Of a stretch of 64,000 nt of DNA, positions 47,738 to 56,016 are shown one piece after another; the first letter of the stretch is position 1, and each line of letters begins with the position of its first letter. The stretch comes from PALSA-1336 sp038203095 (GTDB lineage Bacteria; Patescibacteriota; Doudnabacteria; UBA920). The notes beneath the pieces are model-generated. The model was not told the DNA's origin. It was given only the letters and a program-made list of their open reading frames with translations, and made no database searches. The stretch is taken from positions 20,309 through 84,308 of the forward strand of contig JBBREH010000001.1 in assembly GCA_038203095.1 (NCBI GenBank). The letters run 5' to 3'. Made by a program: the position numbers and the translations under genes.

Positions 47738-48502
47738 ATGGAGAAATGGAGAGAATCCCTCTCCCAGGAGGTCTGGGAAGAGGGGAAAGTGATCCCGTTG
47801 CGCGCCGGGTCATATCGCCACCGAGTTGTGGTGGTGTGTTACTCGGCTGGCCGCCAAACGGCCGAGTTCGCAAACGGGCAAAAAAAGTTCGGCGCGTACG
47901 TTGAGCTCGTACGTGCCGACGGCAGTTGGATAGAAGAGGGGAACAATATCGTCCCCGTTCTTCCCGACGGTCGGTTGCTCATGGTGGTGGAGCAGCGCCC
48001 CGCGCACTATGCGTGGGGAAATAAACCACCGACGGTCTTGATTGGAGGAATCCAGGTGGATTTGGCTAGGTTTGGGCCATATTCCTCACTGGAGTTCCCT
48101 GGCGGCGCTGTGGACGCCGGGGAAAATTTTACCTCCGGGTTTCTCCGCGAGCTCACCGGAGAAACAGGTGTCACCACGCAGACCGCCGTACTCTACACGC
48201 GGCGGTTTTTTAACCCCTCGGGCGCTGACTGCGCATTACGGCAGCGCTTGGGGGTGATTTTGCTCCAGGATGTGGGGTTTGAAAACTTCACTCCCGGAGA
48301 TGGTGGTCTCCAGGTATTTGCACTGGACTCCGAGGAGGTTCAGAAAAATATTTGGGCCGGAGTTGTAGACTCCGGTCAGGCCGCCATTTTTGGCTGGAGT
48401 TTCTTCCAAGAGCTTAAAATGCTTTTGGCGGATTCTTCCGCCATGGCCGCGGCAATAAAGGCGGGGCACATTACCCGCCAGGAGGTAAAAATAAACAAAT
48501 AG
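47738..48502 (+). CDS. NUDIX hydrolase-like protein, GC-rich and atypical
   Basis: The 254-residue protein has a NUDIX box at residues about 122-146: GGAVDAGE, then RELTGETG. It keeps the first Gly/Glu and the RE, but one of the two central glutamates (REUxEE) is Gly, so catalysis may be altered. NUDIX enzymes hydrolyse nucleoside diphosphates linked to other moieties, including NDP-sugars. Codon use is clearly different from neighbours (many CTC, GTC, GCC, CGC, GAG), and a very strong Shine-Dalgarno (GGAGGTGGGA) precedes the ATG, unlike most genes here. A recent horizontal acquisition, or a specially expressed gene, is inferred. It stands alone between a terminator and a repeat. Confidence 0.8.
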   Translation: MEKWRESLSQEVWEEGKVIPLRAGSYRHRVVVVCYSAGRQTAEFANGQKKFGAYVELVRADGSWIEEGNNIVPVLPDGRLLMVVEQRPAHYAWGNKPPTVLIGGIQVDLARFGPYSSLEFPGGAVDAGENFTSGFLRELTGETGVTTQTAVLYTRRFFNPSGADCALRQRLGVILLQDVGFENFTPGDGGLQVFALDSEEVQKNIWAGVVDSGQAAIFGWSFFQELKMLLADSSAMAAAIKAGHITRQEVKINK

Positions 48503-48672
48503 TAAATTTGCCGTCCTGCCGGCGGCAACAAAAAAATAACGGCAGGAAAAGAAAAAGGAGGTTTGGGATATTTGCAAAAGGCGCTGGGGTTTTGGTGTGT
48601 GTCATTCTCGAGATGGCACTATCCAAGATTCCCGGCGCTTCTTTGTTTTATTAATGCCCAGCAACTTGCATG

Positions 48673-48746
48673 TTTCCATCTCGAGTGCATCCGAGAGATC
48701 TGTGAACAACAGGTTTCTCGTCGGAGGCACTCCTCGAAATGGAAAT
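48673..48746 (+). repeat. Intergenic 74-nt palindromic repeat (family 1)
   Basis: The arms begin TTTCCATCTCGAGTGCATCC on the left and are complemented on the right by CGGAGGCACTCCTCGAAATG with a few mismatches. This is the same family as the coding copy at 1141-1212. A partial inverted arm (CTCGAGATGG) also occurs at 48608-48617, and CCTGCCG/CGGCAGG pairs around 48514-48546. The 362-nt gap 48503-48864 holds these and the next promoter, and no gene that I can support. Confidence 0.7.
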
Positions 48747-48801
48747 CTGATAATTTCCCAATTCCCTTAATTTCTATCAATTTCCTTTTTTTTCCAACTT
48801 T

Positions 48802-48830
48802 TTGACCCATAAGGCATTTTTAAGTATAAT
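48802..48830 (+). promoter_or_regulatory. Strong promoter of methyltransferase-RfbH unit
   Basis: TTGACC (48802-48807, one mismatch) and a perfect TATAAT (48825-48830) are separated by 17 nt. It is 35 nt upstream of the ATG at 48865, which fixes that start. Confidence 0.82.
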
Positions 48831-48864
48831 AAATGGACTGATTAGCTTAGAAATAAACATATTT

Positions 48865-50145
48865 ATGGGTAAAAATTACCCCGAGCAACACGCAATAAAA
48901 ACCGGGAAAATTCTAAATTGCCAGCTTTGTAATTCCCAAAAATTGTGTCTTATTCTGGATTTGGGTGAGCAACCGCTTTCGGATTCAATGCGCACGGAAA
49001 AAATGCTAAGCCAGCCCGAAAGTAAATACCCTTTGCGGTTTTGCCGGTGTGAGGACTGCGGTTTGGCGCAAATAGACTACTGTGTTGACCCTGGCACAAT
49101 TTATCATCTGGCATATCCATACAGAAGTGGCGCGACTAAAGAATTGCTGGAATATTTTAAAGGCCAAGCTGAATTATTAATTCAAAAATATAAACTCAAT
49201 TCAAAAAGTTTGGTGGTAGATATTGGCTCCAACGACGGAAGTTTTTTGGAAAATTTTATTAAGCAAGGCGTAAAAGTTTTGGGGGTTGAGCCGACAGACG
49301 CGGCTAAAACAGCCAACCAAAACGGAATTGAAACTATTCAGGGTTTTTTTAATCAAGAAGTTGCCGAGAATATAGTTAGTAAACAAGGCAAAGCCTATTT
49401 GGTTACATCTGCAATGGTTTTGGAAAGGGCGTCCGAGCTTGGGGAAGTGTTAAGCGGCGTGGAAACTCTTTTGGCTGACGGCGGCGCGTTTGTTTTTGAG
49501 ACCCATTATTTATTTAAGATTATTCAGGGTGGGCAATTTGACGCCATTTACCATGAACATTTAAGAACTTTTTCTTTAACAGCTTTAATTAAATTTTTTG
49601 AGTTTTATGATTTTACGATTGTAGATGTGGAAAATGGTTTTTCCTTTCGCGGCAATATTAAAGTAACCGCTGTAAAAGGCAAAAACCAACCAACAAGCGC
49701 GAATATTGCAAAATTTTTAAAACAGGAAGCAGAGGCCGGTTTAAACAAGCCGGAGACGTATGTAAATTTTGCTCAAAGAGTTAAAAAATCTAAAGAAGAT
49801 TTTATAGGCTTGATGGAAAAAATCAAGGCAGAAGGTAAAACCCTGGCAGCTAATTCCTGCCCGGCGCGTTGTGTAGTATTGCTAAATTATTATAATGTCG
49901 GGCCGGAGGCTGTTGCTTACATTGCCGAGCATCCCACTTCCGGAAAATTAGGTATGTATTTGCCGGGAAAACATATTGTGGTGGTAAACAATCAAAAACT
50001 TATAGATGAACAGCCGGACTATGTTGTTTTGCTGGCCTGGTATTATGCGGAACCAATAATGAAAGCTCTTAAACAGAGAGGGGTTAAATCTGATTTTATT
50101 ATTCCGTTGCCTGATTTACGAGTAGTAAAAAATTTAGAAATTTAA
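48865..50145 (+). CDS. NDP-sugar C-methyltransferase (zinc-binding, three-domain)
   Basis: The 426-residue protein has the order of sugar C-methyltransferases. An N-terminal zinc module has CQLCNSQ, LGEQPLSDSM and RFCRCEDCGLAQIDY; a SAM-binding Rossmann domain has VVDIGSNDGSFLENFIKQG, GVEPTDAAKTA and YHEHLRTFSL; and a C-terminal domain has NVGPEAVAYIAEHPTSGKLGMYLPG. Enzymes of this type (TylC3, TcaB9) methylate C3 of NDP-4-keto sugars. With RfbH downstream, a 3-C-methyl-3,6-dideoxy sugar is a candidate. The long upstream extension to 48802 runs through the promoter and is rejected. It begins an operon with the next two genes (gaps 2 and 9 nt). Confidence 0.9.
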   Translation: MGKNYPEQHAIKTGKILNCQLCNSQKLCLILDLGEQPLSDSMRTEKMLSQPESKYPLRFCRCEDCGLAQIDYCVDPGTIYHLAYPYRSGATKELLEYFKGQAELLIQKYKLNSKSLVVDIGSNDGSFLENFIKQGVKVLGVEPTDAAKTANQNGIETIQGFFNQEVAENIVSKQGKAYLVTSAMVLERASELGEVLSGVETLLADGGAFVFETHYLFKIIQGGQFDAIYHEHLRTFSLTALIKFFEFYDFTIVDVENGFSFRGNIKVTAVKGKNQPTSANIAKFLKQEAEAGLNKPETYVNFAQRVKKSKEDFIGLMEKIKAEGKTLAANSCPARCVVLLNYYNVGPEAVAYIAEHPTSGKLGMYLPGKHIVVVNNQKLIDEQPDYVVLLAWYYAEPIMKALKQRGVKSDFIIPLPDLRVVKNLEI

Positions 50146-50147
50146 GT

Positions 50148-51167
50148 ATGAAAAAATTAAGAATTGGCATAATCGGTTCTGGTTTTGGCCTGTATGGGCT
50201 GCTACCGTCCTTTAATTCGTTAAATAACTGCCAAGTGGTTTGTATGTGTGGCAAAAAAACCGAGCGGCTGGTAAAATACTGCAGTAGCATCGGGCTTAAA
50301 AATATTTACACCAATTGGCAGAAAATGTTAAAGAGTGAAAAGCTTGATGCGGTGGCGGTGGCGGTGACTCCCAGCGCCCAGCACGGCATTGTTAAGACTG
50401 CGTTAAATTTGGGTATTCATGTCTTTGCGGAAAAACCGTTGGCTCTTAATCTTAGCCAGGCTAAAGAGCTTTATGAACTGGCAAAAAAAAAGCGTCTGAC
50501 CAATGCAGTGGATTTTATTTTTCCGGAAATCGATGAATGGCAAAAAGCTAAAGAAATTATTGACAGTCAAGTTTATGGAAAGTTAATTAGTATTTCAGCG
50601 GACTGGGATTTTTTAAGCTACGATATTAAAAACGGACTTAAATATTGGAAGACAGATTCCGCTAAAGGCGGGGGAGCGCTAGCCTATTATTTTTCACACG
50701 TGCTATATTATTTGGAATATTTTGCCGGAGAAATTGTCCAGCTAAAAAACCTGCTTTCCCACTCCAAGGAGAGTAAAAATGGCGGCGAAGTGGGAGTGGA
50801 TTCCTTGTTAAAATTTAAAAAAGGGGTTATAGGACGAGCCCACCTAAGTTGCAATAACCATATTCAAAATAGGCATATCTTAGTTTTTATTTGTGAAAAG
50901 GGTCAGATAGTGTTGGAAAATCAGGGTACTTACACTCAAAATTTTTCATTAAAAGTTTATTGGCACGGCAAAGTTAAAAAACTTTTGGTTAGGCAATCAG
51001 ACATTTCTAAGTCAGGAGAAGATGAACGGGTGAGAGTTATTAAAAAAATTGCTCGGCGATTTATTACGGCATGCCAAAAAAAACAGACTATAGTGCCGTC
51101 ATTTCATCAGGGTTTAAGAGTGCAGGAATTAATTGAGCAAATTAAAAATAATAATTTTATAAATTAA
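50148..51167 (+). CDS. Gfo/Idh/MocA-family oxidoreductase
   Basis: The 339-residue protein has the NAD(P)-binding IGIIGSGFGLYGLLPSF, AVAVAVTPSAQHGIVKTAL and the signature HVFAEKPLALNLSQAKEL (EKP), followed by a beta-sheet C-terminal domain with WKTDSAKGGGALAYYFSHV containing the expected His. Such enzymes oxidise or reduce sugar hydroxyl or keto groups. It lies between the C-methyltransferase (2 nt) and the RfbH homologue (9 nt), so it probably reduces a keto intermediate of the same deoxysugar. Which carbon is unknown. Confidence 0.9.
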   Translation: MKKLRIGIIGSGFGLYGLLPSFNSLNNCQVVCMCGKKTERLVKYCSSIGLKNIYTNWQKMLKSEKLDAVAVAVTPSAQHGIVKTALNLGIHVFAEKPLALNLSQAKELYELAKKKRLTNAVDFIFPEIDEWQKAKEIIDSQVYGKLISISADWDFLSYDIKNGLKYWKTDSAKGGGALAYYFSHVLYYLEYFAGEIVQLKNLLSHSKESKNGGEVGVDSLLKFKKGVIGRAHLSCNNHIQNRHILVFICEKGQIVLENQGTYTQNFSLKVYWHGKVKKLLVRQSDISKSGEDERVRVIKKIARRFITACQKKQTIVPSFHQGLRVQELIEQIKNNNFIN

Positions 51168-51176
51168 ATCATAAAT

Positions 51177-52397
51177 ATGCAAAAAAATTTACCTAGGTCT
51201 ATGCGCGTTCCTTACGGATATTCCGTTCACGGAAGGGAAGAAATTAATGCAGTTGTAAAAGTTTTAAAAGGCAACACGGCCATAGGCGACCGTACCAAAG
51301 AGTTCGAGTCAAGAGTTGCCAAGATGTTCGGCAAAAAATACGGGGTTATGGTTAACTCCGGAAGTAGCGCTAATCTTTTGGCTTTTGAAATATTAAATTT
51401 GGCAAAAGGTAGTGAGGTAATCACACCGCTTTTAACTTTTGCTACCACAGTCGCGCCAATAATTCAAAAAGGTTTGGTGCCGGTTTTTGTGGACATTGAA
51501 CCTAATACTTATATTGTTGATATTAATCAGGTCGAAAAAGCAATAAGCAAAAAAACCAAGGTGTTAATGATCCCTTCCCTTATGGGGAATATTCCAAACT
51601 TAAAGCGCCTTCAAGCTATTGCTAAAAAATACAAACTCTGGCTAATAGAAGATTCCTGCGATACGTTAGGTGGCAGGTTAGAAAATCGCCCAAGCGGTGT
51701 ATTTAGTGATATCTCTACTACAAGTTTTTACGGATCTCATGTGATTAATGGCGCGGGTGGAGGAGGAATGATTTGTGTAAACAACCCTGAGTGGGTTGAT
51801 CGCTTAGTCGTATTGCGAGGATGGGGCAGGCAATCTTCACTTTTTGGAGAAAAAGCTAATTCTGAATTATTGGCTAACCGTTTTCAGGGAAAGATAGGCG
51901 GCATCCCTTACGACAATAAATTTATTTTTAGCGAAGTTGGTTATAATTTTTTACCGCTCGAACTTTCAGCGGCTTTTGGATTGGTTCAGTTAGACAGATT
52001 TCCAAAATTTCTGGCTCTGCGAAAAAAGCATTTTGCTTCCATGCTCAAGTTCGCGCAAAAATACACAAACTATTTTGAGCTACCCAAGCAGACTCCGAAT
52101 ACTGAAACCGCATGGTTGGCTTTCCCTTTAATTATTAAAGACACCGCTCCATTTACTCGTTTGGAGTTGGTAACTTATTTAGAAAATAAAAATATCCAAA
52201 CCAGACCTGTGTTTACCGGCAACATACTCAAACAACCGGGTTATAAAAAAATTGTTCATAGGAGCACGCAAAAATATTATCCTCATACCGAAAAGGTCAT
52301 GAAGGATGCTTTTGTTGTGGCTTGTCACCATGGCCTTACTGAAGCCCAGATTAAATATTTGCAAGCAACGTTTAATGAATTTTTAAGCCAATTTTAA
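51177..52397 (+). CDS. rfbH: CDP-4-keto-6-deoxyglucose 3-dehydratase (RfbH/E1-like)
   Basis: The protein has the fold-type I PLP pattern (MVNSGSSANLLAFEIL, VITPLLTFATTVAPI, WLIEDSCDTLGGRL). At the place where aminotransferases carry the Schiff-base lysine (SFxxxK) it reads SFYGSH, with His188. That replacement is the hallmark of the 3-dehydratases RfbH/E1 and ColD, which use PMP to remove the 3-hydroxyl. RGWGRQSS, DNKFIFSEVGYNFLPLELSAA and NIQTRPVFTGN match RfbH. It should form CDP-4-keto-3,6-dideoxyglucose. The iron-sulfur reductase partner (RfbI/E3) is not in the window. Length 406 is slightly shorter than enterobacterial RfbH. Confidence 0.9.
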   Translation: MQKNLPRSMRVPYGYSVHGREEINAVVKVLKGNTAIGDRTKEFESRVAKMFGKKYGVMVNSGSSANLLAFEILNLAKGSEVITPLLTFATTVAPIIQKGLVPVFVDIEPNTYIVDINQVEKAISKKTKVLMIPSLMGNIPNLKRLQAIAKKYKLWLIEDSCDTLGGRLENRPSGVFSDISTTSFYGSHVINGAGGGGMICVNNPEWVDRLVVLRGWGRQSSLFGEKANSELLANRFQGKIGGIPYDNKFIFSEVGYNFLPLELSAAFGLVQLDRFPKFLALRKKHFASMLKFAQKYTNYFELPKQTPNTETAWLAFPLIIKDTAPFTRLELVTYLENKNIQTRPVFTGNILKQPGYKKIVHRSTQKYYPHTEKVMKDAFVVACHHGLTEAQIKYLQATFNEFLSQF

Positions 52398-52420
52398 TTT
52401 AAACGATGAATCAGGGATCA

Positions 52421-52585
52421 GATGGAATTTTACCAATATAACTTAGTTCGGTGCTGCCAAATAATATTGTTCGTCCGCCTTAGGCGGAGGAGAACATATT
52501 ATTTGACAGCAAACATCGGAGAAAAATATCTTCTCCACAAGGTCGAAGAATATTTTTTTTACCAATAACGAATAAATTTCACATG
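52421..52585 (+). repeat. MITE-like nested palindrome, copy B
   Basis: It is related to copy A at 18557-18708: GATGGAATTTTACC at the left end, AAATTTCACATG at the right end, and a 36-nt shared core (52520-52556) with two differences. Inside are arms TGCCAAATAATATTGTTC and GAACATATTATTTGACAGCA, and a short GTCCGCCTTAGGCGGA palindrome. Its right end reaches the start codon of the next gene. Confidence 0.72.
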
Positions 52586-53584
52586 ACCCTGAGCCAGCCG
52601 CTTTTAAGCATTTGCATCCCGACATACAACCGAGCGCCGCAGCTTCGGGTGGCTTTAGACAGCATTTTAAATCAACTTGACGCAGAAGATTTAAAGGAAA
52701 TAATTGAAGTGGTGGTTTCCGATAATGCCAGCAGTGACTCCACTCAAAGTTTGGTTGAAGCTTACCAAAAAAAATATTCCCAGTTAAAATATTTTAGGAA
52801 CTCGGAAAATATTGGTGGGGATTTAAATTTGGCTAACTCCGTAGTCAAAGCCACCGGAAAATTTGCCTGGTACTTGGGCGACGATGATGCCTTGGTTCCG
52901 GGCATACTCCGTCACACCGCAGGAATATTAAAACAGCACAACCCGGCCGTGGTAGGGGTTCATTACGGAGTTTTGTCAGACCCAAAAAAAGTTCCGGGTA
53001 ATGAATTTTTAATTAAAGATAAAGCCCCTATTGTAGTTGAAAAATATCAGGATTTTATGGAAAGAGGCTACTGCCTTGGCATTTTAAGTGTTATACTTTT
53101 TGACCGAGACTTATGGCTCACGGTGGACCATTCAAAATTTCATACCCTGTGGCTTTACTATGAAGTGGTTTTGAAGTTAATGTCTAAAGCTCAAGGGAGA
53201 AAATTTGTTTACATTGACCAGATTGGAGTATTAACCGGGGAGGGATGTGGTTGGGTTAAAAATGGCGGTGAGCTAAAGTCTTTTTTGGATTGGAGAGAAA
53301 TTTTAAATTCTTTGTCAGACTACGGCTACAATAAAAATTGGATCCAAAGCGAGCAAAAGAATTTTCCTAATTTATTGATAATAATCTTGCTTCGCGCCAA
53401 AGGCCACGATCTGTCCATGGAGACAAAGCATTTAAGACGAGTTTATAAAAGTTTTTCAGGACGTATCTTTTATTTGATTCTGGCAAGTTTAATTTTTTAT
53501 TTGCCTAATTTTATTATTAAAGCTGTTAGAAATATTAAGAACCTATTAAAAAATTTTTTTACAGCGGGCTTGCCGCAAAGTTAA
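52583..53584 (+). CDS. GT2-family glycosyltransferase
   Basis: The 333-residue protein begins PLLSICIPTYNRAPQLRVAL and has VVVSDNASSDSTQ, FRNSENIGGDLNLANSV and FAWYLGDDDALVP (DXD-type GDDD), as in abequosyl- or colitosyl-type GT2 enzymes. The C-terminus has a hydrophobic segment (IFYLILASLIFYLPNFII) that may attach it to the membrane. Its relation to abequosyltransferases is only a resemblance of motifs but would fit the adjacent dideoxysugar genes. Translation starts at the edge of MITE copy B. Confidence 0.88.
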   Translation: MTLSQPLLSICIPTYNRAPQLRVALDSILNQLDAEDLKEIIEVVVSDNASSDSTQSLVEAYQKKYSQLKYFRNSENIGGDLNLANSVVKATGKFAWYLGDDDALVPGILRHTAGILKQHNPAVVGVHYGVLSDPKKVPGNEFLIKDKAPIVVEKYQDFMERGYCLGILSVILFDRDLWLTVDHSKFHTLWLYYEVVLKLMSKAQGRKFVYIDQIGVLTGEGCGWVKNGGELKSFLDWREILNSLSDYGYNKNWIQSEQKNFPNLLIIILLRAKGHDLSMETKHLRRVYKSFSGRIFYLILASLIFYLPNFIIKAVRNIKNLLKNFFTAGLPQS

Positions 53585-53588
53585 TTTT

Positions 53589-54419
53589 ATGAGCAATATT
53601 ACTTTTGTCATTTTTGTTTACAATGAGGAAAAAAGAATTGAACTGCTTGTCCGAAATTTAATAAAATATGGACAGGTTTTGTTTATGGATGACGGGAGTA
53701 CCGACAACAGCAAACAGCTGGCGGAAAATTTGGGGGCGAAATTTATTCGGCGCCCGGTAGGCCCGGCATATGTGGAAACTCAGGAAATGCTTGAGTTTGT
53801 AGAAAAATTGGTAGTCACCCCTTGGGTTTTTTGGGGGTATGTTGATAATTTTTTACCCAAAACTTTATTGGAAAAAATTACGGAGATTTCCAATCAGGAT
53901 AAAATTAAGTATGTTTACGTGCCGATTTTTACTTATTTATGGGGTGATACCAAAAATATTTATGTCAAAGCCGCTTACGGATGTTTTTGGAGAAAAGGCA
54001 TGGTGGATTTTTCCCAAAACCGGATTCACAATATGGGCAAGTTTGTAGGCAAAGAAGAAGACAAGCTAAAATTGCCCATGCGTTTGGAATACGCGATGCG
54101 GCATTTTAGCCTTTATGATATGGAAAAATTTTTGTCCGGACATTGGCGCTATGCCAAAACCGAAGCCGAGCTAAAATTTGCCGACGGCAAACGCTTAACG
54201 CCCGTGTATCTACTGGGCAGTATGGCTCATTATGTATGGCTGTTTTGGGGTGGTATAAAATCGGGCATGCGGGGAATTTTGGTTTCTTTACTTTATGCAT
54301 TTTTTAGGTTAATGGTCTGCGTTAAGCTTTATGAGCTTGAGCATGGTTGGAACCTGGAAACAATTGAAGCTGAATTCGTTAAGGCAAAGAAAAAAATCGT
54401 GGAGGAAATAGAGGCTTGA
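53589..54419 (+). CDS. GT2-family glycosyltransferase
   Basis: The 276-residue protein starts ITFVIFVYNEEKRIELLV and has VLFMDDGSTDNSKQLAENLGA, then WGYVDNFLPKTLLEKI in the place of the DXD block and a His/Trp-rich C-terminal part with SGHWRYAKTEAEL. A hydrophobic segment (VSLLYAFFRLMVCV) is near the end. It resembles GT2 enzymes of the WaaE/KdtX type. The stop overlaps the TTG start of the next gene; strong GGAGG for that gene lies within its last codons. Confidence 0.83.
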   Translation: MSNITFVIFVYNEEKRIELLVRNLIKYGQVLFMDDGSTDNSKQLAENLGAKFIRRPVGPAYVETQEMLEFVEKLVVTPWVFWGYVDNFLPKTLLEKITEISNQDKIKYVYVPIFTYLWGDTKNIYVKAAYGCFWRKGMVDFSQNRIHNMGKFVGKEEDKLKLPMRLEYAMRHFSLYDMEKFLSGHWRYAKTEAELKFADGKRLTPVYLLGSMAHYVWLFWGGIKSGMRGILVSLLYAFFRLMVCVKLYELEHGWNLETIEAEFVKAKKKIVEEIEA

Positions 54420-55321
54420 TATACTTATATACCGAAAATTTTTATTGGTTGCCCCGTTCGAAAAATTTTATTAAAAAGCTTTTGGGTAGAGGTACCCGGG
54501 GGCCCGAGGCTGTAGTGGCGAGTTTGGAAAGGGGACTTAAGGTTCTTAAGGTGGATTATCAAATTAACCGGCCTTTGCCCATAAATCCGGTTAGTATTGG
54601 GGTGCTGAGTGGTGTAGAAACTTTGCGTTGGGCGCTTGAGCAGAAAGCTAGCGGAAAAATTAGCCGTTTGGTTGCCGGGCCAAATATTGTAGTTACGCCT
54701 TTGGATAAAGACGGTTTAATCCGCAACAAACATTTGGATTTATATTTAGTACCGGCGCAGTGGAGTAAAGATTGGTGGACCAGTCTGGCGCCCGAGTTGG
54801 CGGAAAAAATTAAGCTCTGGCCCGCGGGGGTAGAGGACAGGGGATCTCTAAAAAAATCTAAAGGTATTTGCTTGGTGTATCGAAAATTTGTTGACGATGA
54901 TTTTTTTAACGTAATCATCAGTAAGTTAAAGCTTCGTGGTATAGATTATAAAACCGTTACCTATGGGCAGTTTAGGTATCAAGATTTTTTAGCTTTGCTC
55001 AGCCAGAGCCGGTTTATGCTGTATTTAAGCCCGCTGGAAAGCCAGGGATTGGCTTTGCACGACGCCTGGATGGCGGACGTGCCCACTTTGGTTTATAATT
55101 CGGGTGTAGTTCATTATAAAAAATTTATATGGGAAGGCTCTGTTATTACGGCGCCTTATTTGACCCCGGCTTGCGGCTGTTTTTTTAAAAACGAGGCTGA
55201 CTTTGAGTCCGGTTTGGACAGGTTCTTAAGCGGCGAAAAGAATTTTAACCCCCGTCAATATTCGCTGGAAAATTTTATCGATGCTGTTTGCGCGCAAAAA
55301 TATTTAAGCTATTTAAAGTGA
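54416..55321 (+). CDS. Glycosyltransferase-like protein (GT-B-like), TTG start
   Basis: The 301-residue protein has no named family that I recognise with certainty. A C-terminal half with FMLYLSPLESQGLALHDAWMADVPTLVYNSGV resembles the donor-binding part of GT-B transferases (ExxG...E region), and the first half has VKVDYQINRP-like and VAGPNIVVTPLD blocks, so a glycosyltransferase is likely. The TTG at 54416 is supported by GGAGG at 54402-54406 and the 4-nt overlap with the upstream stop. Its own stop overlaps the GTG start of the next gene (GTGA). Confidence 0.68.
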   Translation: MIYLYTENFYWLPRSKNFIKKLLGRGTRGPEAVVASLERGLKVLKVDYQINRPLPINPVSIGVLSGVETLRWALEQKASGKISRLVAGPNIVVTPLDKDGLIRNKHLDLYLVPAQWSKDWWTSLAPELAEKIKLWPAGVEDRGSLKKSKGICLVYRKFVDDDFFNVIISKLKLRGIDYKTVTYGQFRYQDFLALLSQSRFMLYLSPLESQGLALHDAWMADVPTLVYNSGVVHYKKFIWEGSVITAPYLTPACGCFFKNEADFESGLDRFLSGEKNFNPRQYSLENFIDAVCAQKYLSYLK

Positions 55322-56016
55322 TAAAAAATTATTTAAAATTTATATATTATTTTTTATTTCGGCGGCCGAAAACTTTTAGCCAGACCGGCGAGGATCGGAT
55401 TGCGGAGTTTTATTTAGGCAACCAGCCCGACGGCTTTTATGTAGACGTAGGCGCCAACGACCCGGTTTATTTAAATAATACTTATTTATTCTACAAAAAA
55501 GGCTGGAGCGGCTTGTGCGTTGAGCCGAACAGTTTTCAGGCCGGGCTGATAAAATTATTCAGACCAAAAGACCTAGTTTTAAACATCGGCCTTGGTCCTA
55601 CAGAGGGGGAAATGGATTTTTACGTCTTAAACCCTGACACGCTTTCCACCTTTTCGGCAGAGGAAGCAAAGCGGATGGAGAGTTTGGGTCACAAAACCCA
55701 GGAAGTCAGGAAGGTGTCGGTAAAAACCTTGGCACAGGTTTTGCAGGAAGTTAACCGGCCTGTAGATTTACTTACCATTGATACCGAAGGTATGGATTTG
55801 GAAATCTTAAGAAGTAATGATTGGCAAAAATTTCGTCCCAAGTTAATTATTGCCGAAACTATAGACTACCATGGCAACCGGGGAATAAGGACTAATAAGC
55901 TGTATGACGAATATTTGGTCGCTCAAGGCTATATTAAGCTGGCCGACACTCACATTAACGGCATTTACGCAGAAGCCGGCTTTGCTAAGGAAAAGCAATT
56001 AGAAAATATTTTATGA
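55318..56016 (+). CDS. FkbM-family methyltransferase
   Basis: The protein has the FkbM pattern: FSQTGEDRIAEFYLG, GFYVDVGANDPVYLNNTYLFYKKGWSGLCVEPN (SAM site), STFSAEEAKR and VDLLTIDTEGMDLEILRSNDW. These enzymes O-methylate sugars or secondary metabolites, and in polysaccharide loci probably the glycan. The GTG at 55318 overlaps the preceding stop by 4 nt and begins just before a short hydrophobic stretch (YLKFIYYFLFRR). It may attach loosely to the membrane. It overlaps the next gene by 4 nt. Confidence 0.9.
   Translation: MIKNYLKFIYYFLFRRPKTFSQTGEDRIAEFYLGNQPDGFYVDVGANDPVYLNNTYLFYKKGWSGLCVEPNSFQAGLIKLFRPKDLVLNIGLGPTEGEMDFYVLNPDTLSTFSAEEAKRMESLGHKTQEVRKVSVKTLAQVLQEVNRPVDLLTIDTEGMDLEILRSNDWQKFRPKLIIAETIDYHGNRGIRTNKLYDEYLVAQGYIKLADTHINGIYAEAGFAKEKQLENIL

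Noticed and set aside
48563..48805. 80-codon frame with GGAGG just upstream (TTG start)
   Set aside because: The GGAGG is only one base from the TTG, the product is low-complexity and Cys/Arg-rich with no family, and it crosses a palindromic repeat and a promoter. The GGAGG may be a remnant of a lost gene.
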